DNA from: Mycolicibacterium insubricum
Lineage (GTDB): Bacteria > Actinomycetota > Actinomycetes > Mycobacteriales > Mycobacteriaceae
Direction of reading: 5' to 3'
DNA length: 64,000 bases
Assembly: GCF_010731615.1 (NCBI RefSeq)
Contig: NZ_AP022618.1
Span: 3,596,001-3,660,000 of the forward strand
The position numbers and the translations under genes are program-made. Positions 51,183 to 60,012 of this stretch are shown piece by piece. The stretch's first letter is position 1, and every line of letters begins with the position of its first letter. The notes beneath the pieces are model-generated. The model was given only the letters and a program-made list of their open reading frames with translations, did not search any database and was not told the DNA's origin.

Positions 51183-52429
51183 GACTCGATTCGCGCGGGT
51201 GGGGGTCGCAGCAGGACCGCTGCCATCAAAGTCTTGACCCGGGCCCGTGACTGTTCGGTGGTGTCGTAGCCGACCAACCGCCCGAGGTCGACGACCAGCG
51301 CGAACGCCGCGTGCACCGCGAATCGGGCACGCTCTGGCGGCAGTTCCGGGCGCGCAGCCACCGCCAGCCGTACCCATGCCTCCACTGTCGCAAGCTGAAC
51401 GTTGTGCAGGAGCGCGCGATCGGCGTCGGGAAGGTTGCCACGCTCGGTGTAGTAGGCGGTCGCCAGATCGGGATCGGCGAACGAGCGGGCCACATAGGCG
51501 TCGATCAACATGTTCAGCGCTCGCTCCGGGTTCTTCTCGGCAGCGAGAACATCGGCGATATCGCCGGACACCCGATCGGCGGCCCGGCGGAAGGACGTCG
51601 CCAACAGCTCGGGCTTCCCGGTGAAATAACGGTAGATCCCGGAAGCCGGCATCCCCACCGCCGCCGCGATGTCTTCCATGGATGTCTCGTGGTAGTGCTG
51701 CGTGCTGAAAAGGTGCATGGAGACCCTGAGCAGTGCCTCATAGCGACCCGCCGCCCCCGAAGTGGCGGTCACGACGGCCGCGTCGGGTTCAGCCCGATCC
51801 CCCGGTGCGGACGCGATGGTGGGCAGTTCGGTGCGCAGCACCGCATGCGCGAGCTCCCGCAGCACGTCGTGGATGTCGGCAGAGGCCAGCCGGGCCCGGT
51901 GGTCGGCGATGCTGCCGATCACACTGAGGGCCGCCGAGGACAGCGTCCAGCGTTGCCACGAATCCAAATCCGGCCGCAGTTCGGCCAACGGCCGCTGTAT
52001 CCGGCGATTGACCAGTTTGATCTGGTCCTCGAGCACGGACTGATCCCCATCGTTGAGGTATCGCCCCTCCCAGCGGTAGAGCCCACCCGAATCGCGATTG
52101 GCCATCGAAGTATCGATCAGCGCACGAATCACCTGATCCAGCAGGTCGGCGGCGGACACCTCGGACGTCGCCTGGTCCGCGAACGCCGTCTGCTCCACCA
52201 ATTGCTCCCCCAGGCTGATCACCGCATCCCGAAAGAGCTCGTACTTGCTGGATGCATGCCGGTACAGCCCCGCTGCGGAGATCCCCACCCTGGACGCGAT
52301 ATCACTCATGCTCACCGCGTGGTACCCGAGGGCACTGAACGCCTCGGCCGAGGCGCGCGCGATCTGCGCTTTACGGTCCTTCGGCCGGCGTTTCACCGCC
52401 GACCTCGGGTCCACTTGCACTGTTGGCAT
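51179..52429 (-). CDS. mce3R: double TetR-domain regulator, Mce3R-like
   Basis: This 416-residue protein contains two complete TetR units. The first helix-turn-helix is YHAVSMSDIASRVGISAAGL then YRHASSKYELF (residues 36-66), the second YHETSMEDIAAAVGMPASGI then YRYFTGKPELL (about 245-276). Mce3R of M. tuberculosis has this rare two-in-one structure (406 residues) and is divergent from its mce operon, as here. It is probably a repressor of the mce operon and of itself. The ligand may be a steroid or fatty acid derivative (inference). Confidence 0.85.
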   Translation of the reverse strand: MPTVQVDPRSAVKRRPKDRKAQIARASAEAFSALGYHAVSMSDIASRVGISAAGLYRHASSKYELFRDAVISLGEQLVEQTAFADQATSEVSAADLLDQVIRALIDTSMANRDSGGLYRWEGRYLNDGDQSVLEDQIKLVNRRIQRPLAELRPDLDSWQRWTLSSAALSVIGSIADHRARLASADIHDVLRELAHAVLRTELPTIASAPGDRAEPDAAVVTATSGAAGRYEALLRVSMHLFSTQHYHETSMEDIAAAVGMPASGIYRYFTGKPELLATSFRRAADRVSGDIADVLAAEKNPERALNMLIDAYVARSFADPDLATAYYTERGNLPDADRALLHNVQLATVEAWVRLAVAARPELPPERARFAVHAAFALVVDLGRLVGYDTTEQSRARVKTLMAAVLLRPPPARIES

Positions 52430-52568
52430 GCCTCAGCCTACCCCGCAGCGCAACCGCACATAGGAATGATCACTCGCAACCAGATCCACGCTGACACCCG
52501 ATCAGTTCATTTATCCCATTGAGATGAAACCTCTTTCGACGGTCTGATGCCGTCCGTGCCCATGCCGC

Positions 52569-52597
52569 AATCGTCATCAATTATCAGAATGACGATT
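52569..52597. promoter_or_regulatory. inverted repeat before the mce operon, candidate Mce3R operator
   Basis: AATCGTCAT (52569-52577), 11 bases, ATGACGATT (52589-52597): nine perfect base pairs. It lies in the 248-base region between the regulator and yrbEA, 81 bases before the operon start. A weaker inverted repeat (TTCATT/ATGAAA, about 52506-52529) lies closer to the regulator gene. Confidence 0.5.
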
Positions 52598-52677
52598 AAC
52601 TTAGCTCTTGCGCAGCCGAGTTCGAAGTGACATGCTTCACACGACAGCCAGACGTGTGCGATCGGGGAAACAGCACG

Positions 52678-53490
52678 ATGACCTACGAGCTACCCGCTCC
52701 CAGGGGGCCGATACGCGACCTGATGATGCAGGCCGGCTACATCGTCGGATTCTCGGTTCAGGCGCTGGTCAGCGTCGTCCTCGCCACCGTCAAACGACGC
52801 CTCTCCGTCTACGAGGTGGTGACCCAAACCCTGTTCATCGGGCGGGTGTGCACGGGTCCCTCACTGCTGCTGATGATGCCGATCGGCGTTTTCATCGCCG
52901 TCTCGGTCGGCGAACTGGCCGGACGCATCGGCGCGGGCGGCTACTCCGGCGCGGTGGTGGCGTTCATCATCGTCGGGCAGGCCGCCGCCCTGGTCTGCGC
53001 TCTGATGATGGCCGGTGTCGCCGGCGCGGCGATCTGCACCGACCTGGGGTCCCGGAAGATCCGCGAGGAAATTGACGCCATGGAGGTCATGGGGCTCGAT
53101 CTGGTGGAACGGCTGGTCGCCCCGCGCCTGGTCGCCGCGGTGATCGTCTCCATCGCGCTGTGCGCCATGGTGACCTTCGCCGGAATCCTGGCGTGCTACC
53201 TCTACCACATCTACCTGCAGCATCTTCCCGCCGGCGCATTCCTGGCAACCTTCAGCCAGTACGGTCGGGCGTCAGACTTCGCAATGGCGCTGATCAAAGC
53301 CGCGCTATTCGGCCTCACCGCCACCCTGGTGGCCACCTTCAAGGGCTTACATGCCCGGGGCGGCCCACGCGGTGTTGCCGACTCCGTGAACGAAGGCGTC
53401 GTCATGGCCTTCGCCCTGGTGTTCATCCTCAACACGATCCTCTCGGCGCTCTACACGGTCGTGGTTCCCGCGGTTGGCAATTACCGATGA
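52678..53490 (+). CDS. yrbEA: YrbE/MlaE-type ABC permease A of mce operon
   Basis: This 270-residue integral membrane protein has the MlaE-type EQ-loop region CTDLGSRKIREEIDAMEVMG and five to six membrane segments. It starts MTYELPAPRGPIRDLMMQAG after CGGGGAAACAGC. Two YrbE proteins form the permease of Mce lipid importers. It is the first gene of the operon. The stop overlaps the next start as ATGA. Confidence 0.92.
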   Translation: MTYELPAPRGPIRDLMMQAGYIVGFSVQALVSVVLATVKRRLSVYEVVTQTLFIGRVCTGPSLLLMMPIGVFIAVSVGELAGRIGAGGYSGAVVAFIIVGQAAALVCALMMAGVAGAAICTDLGSRKIREEIDAMEVMGLDLVERLVAPRLVAAVIVSIALCAMVTFAGILACYLYHIYLQHLPAGAFLATFSQYGRASDFAMALIKAALFGLTATLVATFKGLHARGGPRGVADSVNEGVVMAFALVFILNTILSALYTVVVPAVGNYR

Positions 53491-54344
53491 CCGCCGTCAC
53501 CACCTCCGCCTCCTGGCACCGCGTCAGCACGCCGGCTAGCACCGCATACGCCGGCCTGATCACCCTCGGCCGTCACGTCAGCCTGTACACGGTGACCGTG
53601 CTGACATTGCCGCAAGCGCTCGTGCGCTACCGCAAGCACACCTTCGGTCAGATCGGCGAGGTCACCTTCGGCACCCGGTCCCTGCTGTCCGGCGGCGGCA
53701 CCATCGGCATCGTCTTCGCGATGTCACTTGCCGCAGCGATGATGCTGGGTGTCGAGACCCAACGCGGCCTGGAACTCGTTGGTATGAACACCATGTCGGG
53801 GATGCTGGCAGCCATCGCCAACACCCGCGAACTGGCCCCCGTTGTGGTCGCCATCGCGCTGGCCGCCAAGGTCGGAACCGGGTTCACCGCGCAGATCGGC
53901 GCGATGCGCATCTCCGATGAGATCGACGCGCTCGACGCCATGGGCATCAACTCTGTTCCGTATCTCATCGGAACCCGATTAGTCGCCGCCGTCACCTGCG
54001 TGATCCCCATCTACATGATCGGCCTGTTGGCCAGCTACCTGTCCACCCGGACCGTGGTGGTGTTGTTCAACGGCGCCTCGGCCGGAACCTATGACTACTT
54101 CTTCCATCTCGCACTCGGCCCGAAAGACCTGCTGTACTCGGGACTCAAGGCCGTCGTCTTCGCCATCGCGGTTGCCCTGGTGCACTGCACCTACGGCTAC
54201 TTCGCCTCGGGCGGACCCGCAGGTGTGGGGCAAGCCGCCGGACGCGCACTGCGGACCGCCATCCTCACCATCGGCATTCTCGACGTACTACTCACCTTCG
54301 CGTTGTGGGGACTCGTCCCGGAGATTCCCGGAATGGGCATATGA
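53487..54344 (+). CDS. yrbEB: YrbE/MlaE-type ABC permease B of mce operon
   Basis: This 285-residue permease has IGAMRISDEIDALDAMGINS as the coupling region and membrane segments from about residue 60 on (GGTIGIVFAMSLAAAMMLGV). It pairs with YrbEA. It is coupled by ATGA on both sides. Its ATPase partner (MceG) is encoded elsewhere, as usual in mycobacteria. Confidence 0.92.
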   Translation: MTAVTTSASWHRVSTPASTAYAGLITLGRHVSLYTVTVLTLPQALVRYRKHTFGQIGEVTFGTRSLLSGGGTIGIVFAMSLAAAMMLGVETQRGLELVGMNTMSGMLAAIANTRELAPVVVAIALAAKVGTGFTAQIGAMRISDEIDALDAMGINSVPYLIGTRLVAAVTCVIPIYMIGLLASYLSTRTVVVLFNGASAGTYDYFFHLALGPKDLLYSGLKAVVFAIAVALVHCTYGYFASGGPAGVGQAAGRALRTAILTIGILDVLLTFALWGLVPEIPGMGI

Positions 54345-55747
54345 GAGCCCGGCGTCGTGGAACCAGTGGGCCGGTCCTGGCTCTGCGCGGCCTGTGCGCG
54401 ACGATCGCGGCAGCGTTGATCGCCGCGCTGCTGGTCGGCCGCGCCTCCGGCCGGCTGGATCCCGTCGACGACGTGTTCGTCGACGTCCCCGTCGCCGCTG
54501 GGCTGATCAGCACCGACGCGCCGATCCGCTATCACGGCGTCAATGTCGGCCGAATCGCCGAAATTACCTCTGGCACAAAACTCTCAACTGTCCGGCTCGC
54601 CATCGACAAGACCGCAATAGGTCTCATCCCGAGCTCGGTGGTGGTCCGAGTGGTACCGCGAACATTCTTCGGAGACATCTATCTGCAGCTGGCCGACGGG
54701 CGCCACCGCGACGTAGAGACCACGCTGCGCGCCGGCGCGGTCATCACGATCGACGACAGCGAGGACGCAACGTCGATGTACGACGTCTTCCGCAAGATCG
54801 TTGCGCTGTTCGCCCAGATCAAACCGGAGAAGATGCAAACCGCTCTCACCGCACTGAGCCAGGGACTGGCCCATCGAGGCAAGGACATTGGCACCACCAT
54901 CGACAACCTCAGCGAAGCCGCCGACGGCCTCACCCCGGCCGCAATGCAATTCCTCGATGCGACACCGCAATTCCGCGACGTCATGGACGCGCTGCACACC
55001 GCCACCCCGGACATCATCAGAACCCTGTCCAACGTCACCGATGTGTCGAACCGGATGGTCGGCGACCCCAACTTCGGGCAGGCTCTGGATGCACTCGCGG
55101 ATCTGGGTTCGGTGCTGGCCCCGTTCTTGGCCGACCATCGGGAGCAATTGATCACCATCATCGACGGGGCCGGCGCGATCCTGGCCACCACAGCGGCCCG
55201 GCAACAAGGACTTGTCGACACCCTCACCGAGGCAAAGACGTTCGCCGACGCCGGCTCGCGGACCTTCTCCACCGGCAAGTTCAGCATCACCGCGGTGGCC
55301 ACATTCGCCGGGCCGATGCCGTACTCGGCCACGGACTGCCCCGTCTACGGCGGTTCGCGAGGCGCCCAGTGCGCGGCATCCACCCCGATCGACCCGGACA
55401 GCGGAGCACCGACCCGCTACGGCACCCTATCTCCGGTGGAACCGTCCACCCCGGCGGCCAACATGCCAAGACCCCAGCAACTGATCGACCCCGACGGGCA
55501 GCCCGTCGCCGCACCCTCGGGCGCGAACCCGCGTCCGGTTGTCCCGCCGACCCCGGCCCCGCAACCCCACTATCCGGCCGAGGTAGCACCCTCCTCGGCG
55601 ATCGTCGGCGGCGAACCAGAAACTCGCGCGCTGACACTGCTGCAAAACACGGTGCTGGGCACCCACGAGGACTCGGAGCGCCCGAACATCGCCACGGTGG
55701 TCATGCTCGGCCCGCTGGTCCGCGGAACAAAGGTTCGTGTGGCATGA
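54341..55747 (+). CDS. mceA: MceA
   Basis: This 468-residue protein has an N-terminal membrane helix (CATIAAALIAALLVGRASGR), the MlaD/MCE domain (VDVPVAAGLISTDAPIRYHG VNVG, residues 45-125), a long helical needle part (AQIKPEKMQTALTALSQGLA, ATPQFRDVMDALHTATPDII) and a Pro-rich C-terminal region. It is one of six different MCE subunits that build a hexameric tunnel across the periplasm for lipid uptake. Overlap ATGA on both sides. Confidence 0.92.
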   Translation: MRARRRGTSGPVLALRGLCATIAAALIAALLVGRASGRLDPVDDVFVDVPVAAGLISTDAPIRYHGVNVGRIAEITSGTKLSTVRLAIDKTAIGLIPSSVVVRVVPRTFFGDIYLQLADGRHRDVETTLRAGAVITIDDSEDATSMYDVFRKIVALFAQIKPEKMQTALTALSQGLAHRGKDIGTTIDNLSEAADGLTPAAMQFLDATPQFRDVMDALHTATPDIIRTLSNVTDVSNRMVGDPNFGQALDALADLGSVLAPFLADHREQLITIIDGAGAILATTAARQQGLVDTLTEAKTFADAGSRTFSTGKFSITAVATFAGPMPYSATDCPVYGGSRGAQCAASTPIDPDSGAPTRYGTLSPVEPSTPAANMPRPQQLIDPDGQPVAAPSGANPRPVVPPTPAPQPHYPAEVAPSSAIVGGEPETRALTLLQNTVLGTHEDSERPNIATVVMLGPLVRGTKVRVA

Positions 55748-56793
55748 AGCTGACATGGCAGGCATGGGCCAAACTCGGGCTGTTCTGCGCCGTGGGGATC
55801 CTGTGCGGACTGCTGGTGGTCAACACCTTGTCGGTCCCGGTGCGCGGAAAGACGGTCGACTACATCGCGCAGTTCAGCAGCGTCGAAGGCCTCAACGTCG
55901 GCAACCCGGTCATGATGAATGGCATCAGGATCGGACGTGTCGACTCGATCCGGTTCGCCGACAACGGAAACGGAACCGCTCGCGCGGACGTGGGACTGGA
56001 GGTCACCGCCGGGTTCTCGCTGTCGTCGAAAGTCAATGCCGCGATTCGGTACGGTGACATGCTCGGCGCTCGCTACGTCGCACTGTCGGACCCCGGTGGC
56101 GCCATCAAGGCGGTGTCCACCGGCGACGACGCACCGCGGCTGCCGGCCGGTGGCACCATCGAACTCTCCCGGACCACACCCGCCGTCGATCTCACCGCCC
56201 TGCTCAACGGATTCAAACCACTGTTCGACGCGCTCGAACCCGACAAGGTCAACGCGTTGACCCGCGGCCTCACCGAGACGTTCGCCGGCCAGAGTGAGAC
56301 GCTCAACTCGCTGCTGGCCCAAATCGCCGTCATGACAACGTCGATGGGACGCAACAAAGAACTCTTCGGCACGGTGCTGACCAATCTCTCGACCATGGCG
56401 GTATCCGTCGATGCACGCCGGCCGATGCTCGTCGACCTGCTCACCGGACTGCAGCGCCTGACCGCCGCCGTCGAGGGACCCGACGGCCAGCTGGACCTGC
56501 TGCTCGATCAAAGCAACGCCGTGCTGACGACCCTCGCGGCGACCATCGCCGACTCGGGTGAGGCGTACGGCACCGCGATCACCGATCTGAACAACATGCT
56601 CGGTGCCTGGACGAACGCCACGCCGGAGTTCACCCAGTTCGTCGAGAAACTCCCCCGGTTCGCCGACGCGATCAACCGCTCCACCAGCTATGGCGGGTTC
56701 GTCAGCCTCTACCTGTGCAATTTCACCCTGAAAATCGCCAAGCACGAGGCGAACATCTTCGGCAGCCGGCATTCGGAGGTGTGCCTGCCATGA
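55744..56793 (+). CDS. mceB: MceB
   Basis: This 349-residue subunit has a membrane helix at 8-30 (WAKLGLFCAVGILCGLLVVN), MCE domain with FSSVEGLNVGNPVMMNGIRI and YGDMLGARYVALSDPG, then long helices (LTETFAGQSETLNSLLAQIA). A conserved Cys pair near the C-terminus (SLYLCNFTLKI, SEVCLP) is typical of MceB. It is coupled by ATGA to neighbours. Confidence 0.92.
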   Translation: MKLTWQAWAKLGLFCAVGILCGLLVVNTLSVPVRGKTVDYIAQFSSVEGLNVGNPVMMNGIRIGRVDSIRFADNGNGTARADVGLEVTAGFSLSSKVNAAIRYGDMLGARYVALSDPGGAIKAVSTGDDAPRLPAGGTIELSRTTPAVDLTALLNGFKPLFDALEPDKVNALTRGLTETFAGQSETLNSLLAQIAVMTTSMGRNKELFGTVLTNLSTMAVSVDARRPMLVDLLTGLQRLTAAVEGPDGQLDLLLDQSNAVLTTLAATIADSGEAYGTAITDLNNMLGAWTNATPEFTQFVEKLPRFADAINRSTSYGGFVSLYLCNFTLKIAKHEANIFGSRHSEVCLP

Positions 56794-57845
56794 TGTTCCT
56801 GGTCAAACTCATCGACCTCTTCGTCGGCGCGGTGCTGTTCCTGTTCTCCAAACAGCGCCGGTACAACCCCTCGGTGCCACTGGCGCTCGGCACCATCGGG
56901 ACGCTGGCCCTGATCATCGTGACGCTGGCAACCGTGGCGCTGCCGCGGGTCTGGTATCAGCTACGCACCAACGAGTATGCCGCCGACCTGGCCAATGCCA
57001 GCGGGCTGACCACCAGAGACCCGGTTTATGTCGCCGGGGTGCCGGCCGGACAGATCGAACACATCGCCCTGGCGGGGGACCATGTCCGCATCGGCTTCCG
57101 CCTCGATGCACACCAATCGCTGGGAAACCAGACCACCGCCACGGTCCGGTTGCGGACGGTACTGGGCAAGCGATTCCTTGACGTGATGCCCGCCGGGCAG
57201 ATCGACCCCGGTTCGCCGAATGTCATTCCGCTGGCCCGCACCACCGTGCCGTACAGCATCGAGGACGTCGGACGCAAGGCCGTCGCCGCGGCCACCGGGG
57301 TGGATCGGCACGCGCTGACCGAGGCGATGCGCACCGTCGCCGGGTCCATTCCCGGCGACAACACCGATCTGCGCGCGACACTGGCCGGAATCGGCAGCGC
57401 CGGAGCCGTTTTCGCCGACGATTCGGAAAAGGTCGATTCGCTGCTGCGGATATCGCGCTCGCTGTCGGACATGCTGGTCGGACAGAACGATGCACTCGCC
57501 GACACCGTCGCGAACACGCGCGGCATCGTCGCCACCCTGGTCGCCCGTCGCGATGCGCTCGGTCAGTCCGTTGGGCACATGTCCGCCGTGCTGGCGCAGC
57601 TGGCGACCGTGTACCGGGACAAGCAGCAGGAGTTCGGCGACCTGCTGACCAAACTCTCCGCCGTCACCGCCGCCCTGAAGAACAACGCCGCCGCCATCGA
57701 CCAGACGCTGTCGAAAGTGCCGCCGGCGATCCGGGCGATCACCAACGCCACCGGCAACGGGAACTGGGCCGACGTCAACTCGCCCAGCGTCGTCATGCCC
57801 GACAACATGCTGTGCGCCCTCAACATCCAGCGGGAGTGCCGATGA
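56790..57845 (+). CDS. mceC: MceC
   Basis: This 351-residue subunit has two hydrophobic stretches at the start (LVKLIDLFVGAVLFLFSKQR and ALGTIGTLALIIVTLATVAL); the second is the anchor. The MCE domain is SGLTTRDPVYVAGVPAGQIE followed by VRLRTVLGKRFLDVMPAG. The C-terminus carries two Cys (NMLCALNIQRECR). The start codon overlaps mceB as ATGA. Confidence 0.9.
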   Translation: MMFLVKLIDLFVGAVLFLFSKQRRYNPSVPLALGTIGTLALIIVTLATVALPRVWYQLRTNEYAADLANASGLTTRDPVYVAGVPAGQIEHIALAGDHVRIGFRLDAHQSLGNQTTATVRLRTVLGKRFLDVMPAGQIDPGSPNVIPLARTTVPYSIEDVGRKAVAAATGVDRHALTEAMRTVAGSIPGDNTDLRATLAGIGSAGAVFADDSEKVDSLLRISRSLSDMLVGQNDALADTVANTRGIVATLVARRDALGQSVGHMSAVLAQLATVYRDKQQEFGDLLTKLSAVTAALKNNAAAIDQTLSKVPPAIRAITNATGNGNWADVNSPSVVMPDNMLCALNIQRECR

Positions 57846-58948
57846 CACGCCGGTCCTGGGTCATCCTGGCCCTGCTCGTACTTTTCCTGGGCAGTGCGAC
57901 GTGGTTCGTATTCCGGCGGACCGACAACGCCACCGTCGTCCGGGCGGACTTCGCCTACGTCAACGGAATCTATCCCGGAAGCAACGTGACCATCCTGGGG
58001 GTCCCCGTCGGGAAGGTCACCGAGGTGGTGCCGCAGGGCACATCTGTCCGGGTGAGCATGTCCGTTCCCGGTGACGTCTCGCTGCCCGCCGATCTCCAGG
58101 CCTACATCGTCAGCCCGGCACTGATCAGCGACCGCAGCGTCGATCTCGGGCCCGCCTACTCCGGATCGGGACCGACGTTCACCGACGGGCAGGTGATCCC
58201 CATCGACAAGACCCACGCGCCGATTACCTTCGACAGCATGCTCGGCAGCCTGAGCACCCTGTCGGCAGCGTTGAGCCCCGATCAGGGCGACCTGGCGGCC
58301 CTGCTTTCCCGCGGCGCCGACCAATGGCACGGTCAGGGCCGCCAATTCAACACCGCGATCCGCAACCTCAGCACCGCTACCGCGGTCGTCGGCGCCCGCG
58401 GCGACGATATCGGGGCAATCGTCACGAACCTGTCGACCATGATGTCAGCCTTCGACCGCCGCCAGCTGACGCTGAACCAGTTCGTCGAGCAGCTCGGTCA
58501 ACTCGGTGACAGCTGGGCAAGTCAGCGTATCGACGTCACCGCAACCGTCAACGACCTCAAGACCGTGCTCGACCAGCTGTCGCAGGTCGTCGACAAACAC
58601 GGCGCTGAGCTCGGTGACATCTCCGGCAACCTCAACGCCGTCGGCGATCTGCTGGTCCGGCATCAGCCCGACCTCGCCGAGTTCATGGATCTGGTTCCGC
58701 TGATGATGCAAAACATGAAGGAGACCGTCGGGCCGGACCGGCGGGGCCGCATCCGACTGAACGTGTCATCTGTGCTCACCCAGTTCGCCGCCGCACACGA
58801 CTTCTGCGAACGCACCCGCTGGCCAATCTGCTCGGGCATGGGACTGACCAACCCGGTCTCCTACCCGATCAGCCGGTCGGATCCGCTGGGCATCGTCACC
58901 GCCGTCACCGGCGCCACCCCGCCCCCCAACCCCCGGTATCCGAGGTGA
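57842..58948 (+). CDS. mceD: MceD
   Basis: This 368-residue subunit has a membrane helix at 5-24 (SWVILALLVLFLGSATWFVF), MCE domain with VNGIYPGSNVTILGVPVGKV and LISDRSVDLGPAY, helical needle, and a C-terminal Cys pair (DFCERTRWPICSGMG). It ends Pro-rich (GATPPPNPRYPR). It is coupled by overlaps at both ends. Confidence 0.92.
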   Translation: MTRRSWVILALLVLFLGSATWFVFRRTDNATVVRADFAYVNGIYPGSNVTILGVPVGKVTEVVPQGTSVRVSMSVPGDVSLPADLQAYIVSPALISDRSVDLGPAYSGSGPTFTDGQVIPIDKTHAPITFDSMLGSLSTLSAALSPDQGDLAALLSRGADQWHGQGRQFNTAIRNLSTATAVVGARGDDIGAIVTNLSTMMSAFDRRQLTLNQFVEQLGQLGDSWASQRIDVTATVNDLKTVLDQLSQVVDKHGAELGDISGNLNAVGDLLVRHQPDLAEFMDLVPLMMQNMKETVGPDRRGRIRLNVSSVLTQFAAAHDFCERTRWPICSGMGLTNPVSYPISRSDPLGIVTAVTGATPPPNPRYPR

Positions 58949-60012
58949 GTACCGTGCGAAGCCGCAGCGGCACAAGCCTTGTCGCCTTCGGTGCCGTCGG
59001 CTTTACCGCGGCGGCGCTGTGGACGATGTCCGACCTCGGAGTTCAGGACCTTCCCGTCGGACGCGACGCGGCCGGCCCGATGATTTCCATCACGGTGGAA
59101 CTTCCCACCGCCGACGGGATAACCCTCGGCGCGGACGTCCGCGACGGGCAGCAGATCGTGGGCCGGGTGGCCGGCATGCGAACCGTCGCCTCGGGTGCCT
59201 CGGTGACCTTGTCGGTTCGCGACGACAGCCGGCTGCCGTCGAACAGCACGGCCAGCGTCGAACTCCCGTCCGCGCTCGGCAACGCGTTCATCAGACTGGC
59301 CTCGCCCGATCACCCGTCGCAGGCCGTACTGCGCGACGGTGATGTCATACCGCCGAGCCGAACCGAACTGGGCCCCCAGATCGAAAGTGCACTGGCCACC
59401 TTCGGTGCGTTGCTGTCGCGCAGCGGCGTCGACCAACTGTCCACCATCGTCACCGAGCTCGACCAGGCGTTCAGCGGTCGGACCGAGAAGATCCGCGGAC
59501 TCGTCGACCGGATGTCGGTGCTCACCGGCAAGGCCGATGAGCACCAAGGCGAGTTCGATCAGGCGGTGGCGCTGGCAGCCCAGGTCAGCAGCCAATTCGC
59601 CAACCAGCAGCACACCGTGGACAACTACCTGGACGCCATGCCGAGGCTGGTGGCCATGCTCGATATCCAGCGCGCCAAGATCCAGTCCCTGCTCGCGTCC
59701 ACCACGGCGTTGGCGGCAACCGCGAATTCCGTTGCCGCCAACCATGACATGAGCGCAATCGTGCGGGATGCGGGCAGCGTCGTGACCGCACTGGACAGCT
59801 ACAACGACCGACTGGGCTCGACGCTGAGCTCGATGAACACCTTCCTGACCCGGATCGCCGACTCGGTCAAGGGCGACTACATGGTGTTCGACGGCGCACT
59901 GGACATCCCCGGGAGCCTGGACAAGCTGCTCACCGGCGGCCTGCTGGTCAACGGCATCCCGATCAGCGGCGCCGAGGCGCTGGACGGCTTCCTGTCGGGC
60001 GGGCTGCGATGA
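58945..60012 (+). CDS. mceE: MceE, lacking a visible lipobox
   Basis: This 355-residue subunit starts at GTG 58945 (overlap GTGA). It has a hydrophobic start (GTSLVAFGAVGFTAAALWTM), MCE domain (ADGITLGADVRDGQQIVGRV, SALGNAFIRLASPDHPSQAV) and helical part. MceE proteins are usually lipoproteins (LprK/LprM-type) with a lipobox Cys after the signal sequence. No Cys occurs in the first 60 residues here, so the protein is probably held by the uncleaved helix. MCE lengths and order confirm its identity as the fifth subunit. Confidence 0.88.
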   Translation: MSTVRSRSGTSLVAFGAVGFTAAALWTMSDLGVQDLPVGRDAAGPMISITVELPTADGITLGADVRDGQQIVGRVAGMRTVASGASVTLSVRDDSRLPSNSTASVELPSALGNAFIRLASPDHPSQAVLRDGDVIPPSRTELGPQIESALATFGALLSRSGVDQLSTIVTELDQAFSGRTEKIRGLVDRMSVLTGKADEHQGEFDQAVALAAQVSSQFANQQHTVDNYLDAMPRLVAMLDIQRAKIQSLLASTTALAATANSVAANHDMSAIVRDAGSVVTALDSYNDRLGSTLSSMNTFLTRIADSVKGDYMVFDGALDIPGSLDKLLTGGLLVNGIPISGAEALDGFLSGGLR

